DNA of 64,000 nt from Vandiemenella viatica. Lineage: Eukaryota; Arthropoda; Insecta; Orthoptera; Morabidae. Below, in pieces: positions 33,740 through 43,900 of this stretch (position 1 is its first letter; the number at the start of each line of letters is the position of its first letter). The DNA lies in the NCBI GenBank assembly GCA_031002005.1, contig JARYHS010013631.1:69809832-69873831 (forward strand), read 5' to 3'. The notes beneath the pieces are model-generated. The model made no database searches. It saw only the letters and a program-made list of their open reading frames with translations, and was not told where the DNA came from. A program made the translations under genes and the position numbers.

Positions 33740-35600
33740 GAATCCCTTAACCATGAAAGAAAATTCCTCCATACACTTATACATGAAATAAAGTGCCAGC
33801 TGCTCAGAGTATTTGTCCCCTTTTATGTCCTACTCCCAATTTTATCAATTTATATCCATGCTTTACCATCAATAAATCCCTTGTAAATTCCCAGAACTCT
33901 CATCCTCCTATCTTCCATCCAGTGGCATAGCTAGGTCAACAAGGGCCCCGGTGCAAAAAATTTATTTTGGGCCCTCAGGCCAGACCGGCGACCTTTTTTT
34001 TTTGCTTTGTGTGCTGGTAGGGGCCCCCTGAACTGAGGATGGGGGCCCTTGAATTGTTCTTTAGGGGCTCCTGAGCAGTGGTTGGGGACCCCTGAGCAGC
34101 GAGGGCCCTTAGTGAGGGGCTCCTGTGTTCTCAGGGGCCCCTTAGACGACGGTAAAAAAGGTCGCCAGTTTACCGTGAAGGCTCGTGGGCCCTCTAAACT
34201 GCGCTTGAGGGCCCCTAGAGGTGCGCTTAGGGCCCCCCCGAGCGTGAGGGGCCCCGGTGCACTGTACCACCTAGCCCCATAGCTCGCTCTTTTTTTTTTT
34301 GCTGTAATTATCACAAAGAAATCTAGCTGCTCTCCTTTGCATTCCCCTTCAACTCCTGGATTTGAAAGCTAAAATTTGGGTCCGATACTATGCCACTACA
34401 GTCTGACCAAAGTGCTGTTAACGCAATTCCCTCACTTCACTTATATTCTCAATAAATGAAGGATTATCAAACCTTTTCCAACCATCTTTTCACTATGTCC
34501 TGCCCAGTTTTGTGTATTATCAAATGTTACAACAAGACATTTACATTGCACTGTCTTCAACAAGCAGTTTCTTCCCCACCCTATAATCGTAATCTTTAGG
34601 TTTTTATTATTTGTGTAACTAATGAGCCAACTACTCTTCACATTTATCTGCATTCCAAGTTGACTTATCTATGCAGATTTCCTGTCTAGAACACCCTGCA
34701 ACTGCTGTCATCAGCAAGCAACCTAACTTTTGATTGCTAACCAAAACAATCATCAACAATGTATCCAATAAAACACCCTGCGATTCTCCACCCACCTTTT
34801 TTACCACTGCATTTCCTAGCCCTAATTTTCGGTTTCTATGGTTTAAGAATTTCTCTATCCAACAAATCACTCCAATGGTTTTTACTTTTTTTTAAAACAT
34901 GGCTTAACCTTGGAAATGCTATCAACTTGGATTCCCTTCTCCCTTTCAGCTGCAACATCTTACATATAACCCATTGAGATTCACGTGAGTGTCCTTTCCT
35001 GCAGTATGTTTTCAAACCAGTTTCTCTCCTCAGACATTTCTGATGTCTTTGCATATCAATCTCTCCATCAATTTATCTACCACTGGTGTCAATCTAATCT
35101 GCCTTTAATTTTCAATCCCATCTCTCACCTTCCTTTATGAATTGCTGCTACTATTTCATTTTTCCAGTTTTACATCATCCCATCCCTGGATAATAACCCT
35201 AATGCTCTTATTGAACATTGTGCTTCCTTTTTTCAAATCTTCTGTAAGTTTCCCATCCACAGCTACCCCCCCCCTCCTCCTCCTCAGTTTTCTAATAATC
35301 ACAGAAACTTCTAGATGCATCATTTAGTGGTCCTAATGCACCCATATTTTTCAGAAACCCATGTGTAGCTTCCCTCTTCACTGCTATTAATCAAGTGCTA
35401 ACTTGTTTCTTATGTTCCACACTGCCTTTTAATTCCATGCTCTCTTCTTCCATACCTCTTTAGCCCACTCACCTCATGATAGTATGCAAGTTCCATAATA
35501 TTCCTGATCACCTTGAAACAAGTCTTCCCCCGTACATCTCTGTAGTTCTAAATGTGTGTCTTTATATAATTAAACAATTTTACAAGGTAGGTTGGTCGGT
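33740..35600 (-). mobile_element. CR1/Jockey-like LINE relic, minus strand, with MITE inside
   Basis: On the minus strand, reading from 35600 down: RT N-terminal region; WIEKFLNHRNRKLG and GESQGVLLDTLL (the SGVPQGS.L.P.L block, about 34860-34760); a degenerate FADD region; W.ADKCEE/MQINVKSSWL; then VQCKCLVVTFDNTQNWAGHS (the KYLGV.F region, about 34560-34490); a QRRAARF motif near 34345-34322; and finally DGRKEDE-like and LALYF-like C-terminal pieces at 33920-33770. Many frameshifts. The hAT MITE at 33920-34290 separates the last two parts. Confidence 0.7.
33920..34290. mobile_element. hAT-type MITE, family CAGTGGCGTAGCTA, right end damaged
   Basis: The left end CAGTGGCATAGCTAGGTC and the GGGCCC modules match 30434-30795 closely. 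The right end, expected TAGCTACGCCCCTG, instead reads ATAGCTCGCTC and runs into poly-T. No 8-bp duplication is found, and about 70 bp of the host LINE is absent at this side, so a deletion removed the right terminus. Confidence 0.75.
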
Positions 35601-36062
35601 TCTCTTTTACTGCTTTCAACAGCTAAATGTGGACTAAGCCACAGCATTCAATATACTTCACATTCTTGAATCAAGCTTTGTCTGATGTACAGGCTATATT
35701 GTCTTTTATAAATTGTAGCAGTGAGAAGGATTCACACCAGAGACTTGTCAATCAGCAGTACAACCCATTACCAAGAACCTACCGGAGTATGTGTGGCTAG
35801 TAGGTCTGAATTAGTTTAAACAAAAGATTGGTACATCATGTTTTACAGCTGGAATCAATCTTAATTATCAAAAAAAAAACTAAGTCATCATAAGTTTCAC
35901 ATTACTTGGAAATTTGTCATAAAAAAAAAAATATATGACTAGATTTTTTTTTGTTACCCCGGTAGCTTACATTTTACATCTTAAAAAGTAAGTTGCAATT
36001 ATAACTCAAGTATCTAGGATTTGGGAACAATAATTCAACCAAAATAAATCAAGTATTTTACC
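35601..36062. other. AT-rich non-coding DNA
   Basis: Nothing recognised. Confidence 0.4.
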
Positions 36063-37919
36063 TTTATTGGGCAAATTTTAATTACAGCATATAAAGCAAA
36101 AAAGCCAATATATTCATATATTTATATATATTTCTATGAATTAAAGTATGTGGTATGAAATTGAGGGGGTATGCTGTATAATAGTAATAATATAATTCTA
36201 TGATGAGTATTTCCAATTCTAAAACACAGTCAACTGTTAACAGGGGTTTGGGAGAGGGGCATGACAAGATGTAAAAACTACCCCAAGAGTTGTTTGGCGA
36301 ACTTCTTCTAGGAAGTACAGCCAGAACATCCCTAGATACACTTCACTGACTCCAGAATGCTATCTGCAGAAACGGCAAGCACCTCTTCCAATTGCATAAA
36401 AGAAACATTGTATAGTACACATCTTAATGCCACACCATACATACTTTTTTTTTTTTAATTCACAATTTGTGACTCTTTAAATTATTTTTTAATAAAATCT
36501 TAGTATACATCTATTCCTAAACTAATAAGCCAATGTGGTTGGGAGGAAATTAAAACTTTTACACAAATTTACTGCTGTAAAGAACCTGCCTGGAAACTGA
36601 TTAAAATTAATGGCCCACTTAAAAGTAATGTCTTTATGTCTCCAAAAGAAGTGAAAAAGTGAAAGGCTTGTGTTACCCTGTACAATATTTCAGCCAACAA
36701 AATAATTCTGGTTTGCAGTGCTGATCAATAACTTACTGTACAGGGAAAAACAAGACCTGACTATATCGTTGCTCAGTCAATTTTTATTATGTTAATCTTA
36801 AACTTTAAATGTGATGTTGTACCATGTGTGTATAAAAGTGTCCACTGCTGGTCTGGTCCCAAGAGTCTAAACCATTCTTCACAGTTTGCACTTCCAGGGA
36901 TGCCATTTCCAAAATGATGCCACATTAGACTTTCACTCGCACTGTTTCAAACTCTGAATATTGTGGATTTTTCTTTTCACATCCATAAATCAAATGAGCA
37001 GCACTTCACTTTCAAAATAAATGCCTTTCATACACCTAACAAACAATTCATATACACAGATCATCTTTTACATATTACAGAAGTCACTTGACCACATTCG
37101 TGTTTCCTCAATTTTTGCATGTAAGTAATGTTTGACATCAATAATGGTCAAGAGATCCTCAATAAACACCAACTGTAGTGTTAAATATTTATAACGACGA
37201 TTCCACTACAGTTCAAAATGGTAATTACAATAAAAGGGAAATTGTTGGGAAATGATTTTCTATCTACTTACAGTATTTGCACTCTTCTGAGCAATTCTCT
37301 CCCCCTGTCCATTTTAACATTCTCCCCTCTTTTCCACAAATTGCCTACAACTCTTGTGCTAGCAAAACCCAATCTAGAATCCTACATCTTAGCTTCAACA
37401 ATCCTGCTGTCACTTTATAACCTCAAGCCACTGGAGATTCTTCTCACCTGAGTTCATTCCTTGGCTAACATCTAGAGATTCTACAAACAAGTTGAAAGTC
37501 CTCAAAACACTGAGAAGGCATAGTGGAATGAACATCTGGAATACTTTGTATCATATTAAACATCTCAAAAATTTCAGGAGGAAAAAACAAATCCATATCT
37601 TTAAAGTTGAAACAATAACTGTTCATAGTATTTGTTCCTCTCAATACATACAACTGTATAGAAAAACTTTTCCATAAAAAGCTACACAAATAACTTCATC
37701 GAAATCTTTTTTTAAAAACGCTTATAAAATGGTTTTACATTTCCTTTCATTTATAATCCATGTTGCACTTTAACATAAAAAGCTGTCGTCTCGTCTGCTG
37801 CGAGCCTGACGGCTTGCGGCGGAGGAGACCTACGATGCAGTGAGCTAAGCCGGGTCACACAACACACGTACATTCAGACACCGAGTAGGGGTGGGGCAGG
37901 GAATGGGCTATATCACACT
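36063..37919 (-). other. fax: Probable fax 3' UTR, end uncertain
   Basis: This lies downstream of the fax stop codon. Candidate minus-strand AATAAA poly(A) signals lie at 36063-36068 and 36783-36788. I cannot tell which is used. The first ~150 bp after the stop is CpG-rich (37790-37860), unlike the AT-rich remainder. Confidence 0.35.
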
Positions 37920-37994
37920 TCACTTCGTTTCCTTCTCTTCCTTCTGCTTGTTCTCTTCTACATCCTTCTCAACTTCTTTCTCTTCTTTTTCAGA
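37920..37994 (-). CDS. fax: fax terminal coding exon
   Basis: 75 nt after acceptor TTTTTTTTCAG. It encodes SEKEEKEVEKDVEENKQKEE and KETK, then TGA at 37920-37922. The intron before it is 2833 bp and holds a SINE and a Helitron. The ending resembles the Drosophila Fax C-terminus. Confidence 0.9.
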   Translation of the reverse strand, partial: SEKEEKEVEKDVEENKQKEEKETK

Positions 37995-40900
37995 CTGAAA
38001 AAAAAAAACACATAAGATTATAGAATTGCTAGTATTTTTTTTTTAACTTAATTTAAACGGACATGCTGACCCAATTGATTGTTGCTAAGGAAGGTATCAT
38101 AACTCAAAGCAGGAATATAAAAGTGCTCAGACATAAAACAGTAATGACATTAGGGAAATGCCAATATGCAGAAAAGTATAATCAAGAGATGCACAAAATG
38201 GCTACAGACATAAAAGAGAAGCAGAAATTAAAGAGTTGTAACAACCATTGAAAGTAGTTTTTTTTTCTTATGGCTCTATGCCTCTTCGACGGCTAAGATG
38301 ATTAGAGGTGGTATGGGACTGAGGACAAGGAATGGTAAGGAATTCGGCCATGGCCTTTTTAAAGGAAGCATCCCAGCATTCGCCTGGAGCAATTTGGGGA
38401 AACCATGGAAAACCCAAATCTGAATGCCCGGACGGGGATTTGAACCCGCGTCCTCCCGAATGCGAGGCCAGAATGTTAACCGTTCACCCACCACACTTGG
38501 TTTTAAAGTAAAAAGTGATTGTTCCTACAACAATTCATTATCAGCAGAAGAAGAAAAATATCATATTTAGTATTCCTAACTTATTAAATCTTATATGTAT
38601 ATATATAAATAGACGTGTTTTTTTTCTATATTTCACTTTTCAGCCACCACTACCTAGCACAGATCACTGATGTTTGTGGGTGGAAGTAGCATGGAGTTTC
38701 CTGTCGTGCACAACATTGGCCGAATGCCAATAGCTGTCGGGATGTGGGAGATATAATGATTAAAGTTGGTCAGTGCAGGGCGTTTTCATATTTCGACAAA
38801 AAATTCGTATCTCCGTATACTTCTCTTTCCTGCCACAAGTACATAACATAGACTTTTGGTGTTTGTGTGTGGTAGTAGAATCGTCTTTCCTGTCATGCAC
38901 TATGGTTGTTAGATGTCGATAGCTATGGGGATGTGGGAGATATGGGGGTTGAAAGTGGTCGACCTGTGGCAATTTCATACTTCTGCCAAAGACAAAAGTG
39001 TCATGGTGTATCACTTTTCAGCGAAAACTATAGATCACAGATAACTGGCGTTTGTGTGTAGTAGTAGCACAGAGTCACCTTTCGATCACAACAGCGGCCG
39101 AATTTCAGAAACTGTGGTACTGTGGTAGATATGGTGGTTGTAAATGGCCGACTAAGGATATTTTCGTATTTCGACTGTCTCCGCATATGTCACTTTTCTG
39201 CCACAACTACATAGCATAGAGCATTGGTGTTTGTGTTTGGTAGTAGAATCGTATCTCATGTAGTGCACTATGGTTGTTAGATGTCTGTAGCTATGGGGGT
39301 GTTGAAGATATGGGGGATGAAAATGGTCGACCTGCGGCAATTTCATATTTCTGCCAAAGAAGCATGTGTCAAGGTGTATCACTTTTAAGTGAAAACTATC
39401 AATCGCAGATCACTGGCGTTTGTGTGTGGTAGTAACACAGAGTCTCCCATTGATCACAACATTGGCCGAAATTCGGTAACTGTGGGAGTGTGTGAGATAT
39501 GGTGTTTGAAATTGGTCGATCATGAATATTTTTGTGTTTCATCCAAAGACTTGTGTGTATCCGTAAATTTTACCTTGCTGCCAGAAGTACATAGCGCAGA
39601 AGACTAGTACTTGTGTGTGGTAATAGTATCGAGTCTCCCATCGTGCACTAGGGTGGTTAGATGTCTATAGCTGTCAATATGAATTCTTTACAATCACGAA
39701 TGAAGTCGTGGGTACCAGCTAGTACTATAATAAAATCAGGTCTTAAGGGTTGCCTGGAAAAAGGAACATTTAATCCTACTGTGTGCTTCGGTTCATGAAA
39801 CAGGTATTCCCAAATAGACAGCCTCTTAGATGAACTGACAGGAAAGTATTACTTAGTTCAAAAGAACTGTAATGTAAGAAAATTGACCACCACGAGAGAG
39901 ATTTACAGAAGAAAAAACCTCAGAATAGTTACTGCAATTGTAAGAAAAATGTTTTGTATGAAATGCAAGACTTAAATACCTATAGCAAAGTTTGATCTAA
40001 ATGCTCAATTATATCGGGCAAGCTAATAGCACAAGTGTACATATATATTTTAGTCGCCATGTAAAAGTCTCTAGTGCAGGATTTCAGAATTCCTGGGCTA
40101 CACTAAACAGTTAAAAAGAAACGCAATGTTTGCTTAGCTTGACAACTTGAAAATTTCTTAGGATATGATCATAGATGATAAAAAACCAACAAGTAAAATC
40201 ACTAGCTACAACTGGAAGGACTAGCAATTGAAAATAACATACTAAATAACAATTGTCACTATGAACTAACGAAGTTTTTCAAAATGTTTATCAAAAATAA
40301 ATTACAATAAAGCAATCAAAAGGGATTGTCTTTGAGAGAGAAATGCAGTGTGCTTAATAGATAATGTATCTCTAAATTATTACTGGAATCTTAAACCGAC
40401 TCAAGTGGAAAAGAAGAACAAATTATCTCCAGTAGGAAACAATTTCTGAAAATAAACAAAATATTTTTGCCAAGTTATCTGTCCTTTCAGTCAATAGATT
40501 TGCAAAAATTCTGGAGCTGCCATTTCTAATGGAAGAGGCAAAAAAAATTTATGGGCGTCTACCTAAGCAATTATTTTTTTTTAAATTTATTTTACATTTA
40601 AAACTATAAAACATGCCCTTGTTCAAGCAACTGCTTTACCCTGTTAAAGGTAATATTATCAAAGTTATAAGAAAAACTTAACTATGGGAAGAATGTCAAA
40701 AGTAATAAACTTAATTAACAAAAAATACGTATGGCATATAGGGCATAAAAACAAGCCTACAAGCGGTTAATGTAAACTGGGCAAAAAACTGTTACAAAGA
40801 TAAAGAACATTTGTAATGAAACCATACCTTCTCTTTCTCGATCTCCTTTTCAATTTCTTTGTCAATCTCCTTGTCTCCCTCTTTCTCATCCTTCTCTTTC

Positions 40901-43900
40901 TTCTTTTCTTCCTCCTTGCCCTTATTTTCTTTTTCTTCAGGAGGTGGTTTTGGTAGGTGAGAGTTCAGATCAAGTGTTTTACAGATTTCTTCCCAGTCAG
41001 GGAAGCACCTGAAGAAAAAAAAAAAAAAGTATTAATGATCTGAAAAATGTTTTTGGTAAACCTTTTTAGAACATTGGTATATTTTTGCTAAGCATCTGTC
41101 CTTTCAGTCAATAGATTTTCAAATATTCTAGAGCTGCCATTTCCAATGTCGAAAGAAATTTTTTTGATGGATGCCTTCTTAAACAATGATTTTAATTTTT
41201 TATGACATCTATAACAAACTGTGCCCTTGTTCAAACGACTGCTTTATCCTGTGAAAGGTAATATCATTAACTAAGAACATACCAATAATTTGACAAATTG
41301 TAACGTCATGGTTTAAGCAGTACTAGTGATCACCTGGGGGTCGAAATTCGACCGTAATTCATTAAGTTACTTAGTTTCTTTCCTGAAAGTGTAATAATCA
41401 TTATTTGTTCTATTGCATTTGCTGCGAGCATAGATATATTATATACTGTATACATTGACATCGTTGGTTGTGAGCGTGTACCAATACGTTATTAGCTTGT
41501 GTTGTTTGCCATAATTCCCTGCACAGCCTACAAAATTAAAATGATACACTCCACGCGTGACTATCTGAAATTTTAGCTTCTGAACTAACCATAGCAAATG
41601 ATGAAATGTATTTTGGAATATTTTAAAATAATTTGACTTTGTATTTATCGATGGTTCATTTGAATTTAGTCCATCATCCAATTATTTAAAATATTCATTT
41701 TGACTTCAGGCCGGTAAAACTGCTTTAACCTTATGACAAAATAAAGTGAATGCAGTCCTTTCATCTGAAGTGAATTCTCATTAGAAATGTTTTGCATTGC
41801 AAAACCTGCTTTGTAAATTCGAAACTATCAAAATTTTTTGTGATGACATTTAGTGCACATTTAAATGTATCCATCAAAATAATTTCATCATTTTGTGTGT
41901 TCACTATTTAAATTTGGTCTATTATCATTTTGAATTTCACACAAATAGGTATTCCTTCTTTTTTTCTCTCTCTCTCTGACCTGTTAATCTTCTATATCGG
42001 GGAATAATGGAAGTAGGTGCAAATACCAGAATTTAAAAATCCGTAATAAAATTGCCGAAATTCAAAAATCAAAATACCCTTAACCAAAGTTTAACCTTTT
42101 AAATAATAAAAATACCATTTAATATCTGGCAGAATCGCTGCATTACTTTTTGAAATGTTCCTTTTATAAGTTCAACGATTAATCTCTACTTTATGCGACC
42201 ATTTTGTTTCACTAAAGATCACAGAGTATCTCAGCGCTGGGAATACACGTCACATCCAATCCAATTTCACACATACATTCGTTCATGATTTTTTTTTTTT
42301 TTTTAATAATCTATTTGTAACATGTTTGTAACATGTTTAACTATGCTTATTATATATATGTTTTTAATGTTTACCAAAGACCACAGACCTTGGCAAAATT
42401 ACCTAGTGTCGTTGCCACAAAAAAAAAAAATTGAATGTAAACAATAAATGTTTTATTTTATTTAATTTAATGTATTTGTAACGCTTATTATACATAGATT
42501 TTAGCTTCCTGCACTTCTTCTCCATATAAACTTTAACTATGCCAAATCTCACACCACTCCATGCGCACAATATTTTTAAAAAGGGATCCGAAGTTTTCGC
42601 TTAGCGTATTAATTTAGAAATTCATAAGCAGTAAGAAAGGTGAGTAATTTAATAAGAAAAATAAAACCCAAATTCTTTATAAAGAAACTAACTGCATGAT
42701 TGAAATAAATGACTTTAATCATTTGTGAGTCTAGAAATGGGAAATGAGGGTAAGGTTAAACAAATTAGGAGTCTGAGGGAGTTAATTTGGTAGAAGATTC
42801 ATTTTTTGGAGTGTAATTTAAAGTTTAAAGATGTTTCAGCATAGGGTTGCTGGCAAGACAGCAATCCACTGAAAAAAGTTGGCAGAAATAGACAATTATT
42901 GGGAAAAGAAAGAATGTCAGACAAAGAAGGGATATTTATTTTATACATAGAGCACATGGGTGTAAAATTTTATAAAAGTTTAAATGGTAGAGAAGAGCTA
43001 TTAATCTGAATTAAGTAGTGCTATGGACATATTGCTAGGGTTGGTTGCAGAAGATTTGAATTAAAGTAAAATAACATCTCAAACATTTATCTGCCAACAA
43101 GTATGGAAACTCTCTATCAGATACATGTATTTCTGGCTTTTGCATACAGAAAGTTCTCATTAAAAAGATCTAATATAGAACATGAAAAACAGGTTGATAT
43201 AGCTCTGTTACCTTCTTCAGAACCATTCAGCAATGGCAAATGAGTAGTTGCAATGAATATATTCAAAGGGGTATAGTCTGATCCACTTTATAATAGCAGA
43301 AAGAAATGGAAATAATAATACTCACAAGGTGGGATATTTTAGAAATTTAAATTTGGTATAAACATTTGAGATCAATTGAAAAGTTGATTTATATGAAAGG
43401 ACCTTATAAAGATTAATTTATCAAATCAAAATCCTAATTTATGTATTTTACAGTTTAGTCTCGAATAATTGTTTCAAGTGCTTGTAACAGCTATAGCATT
43501 TCAAACTAATAATAGAAAAAGAAGCTTTGCATTTTAAGACTTAGAAAAACTTGACTGACCATGGACTTTTTTTTTTTGCAAGAAAACTAAGAAAACAATT
43601 TTTACTTTTGTTGTAAGTTACCATGCAGTAAGGATCAAACTACCTTTCCTTCATCCTATTAACATGACCGACAAGGTTTGGACAGTTCTCTTGCATGTAG
43701 TCCCTCACAGAATACTGGACTTCTTTCTCAATAAAATATATTTGAGCCAGGCTGGCAAATGCAACAACATCCAACTGAAATAAGAAACAAAAGTACAATT
43801 AAGGACTATTTTCTTAAAATATTAATAAGAATGATTTTTAGAGGAAGAACTTTACAAATAATTATACACAAATAGAGTACTTACCGTTGTGGGTTCATCT

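Noticed and set aside
33931..34314. 127-codon minus frame and its plus-strand shadow
   Set aside because: It is a GGGCCC-block translation within the hAT MITE at 33920-34290.
38760..39382. Minus-strand frames with a shared His-rich repeat (FGRNMKLPQVDHF)
   Set aside because: The peptides are similar only because they are translations of successive tandem units of the Helitron array.
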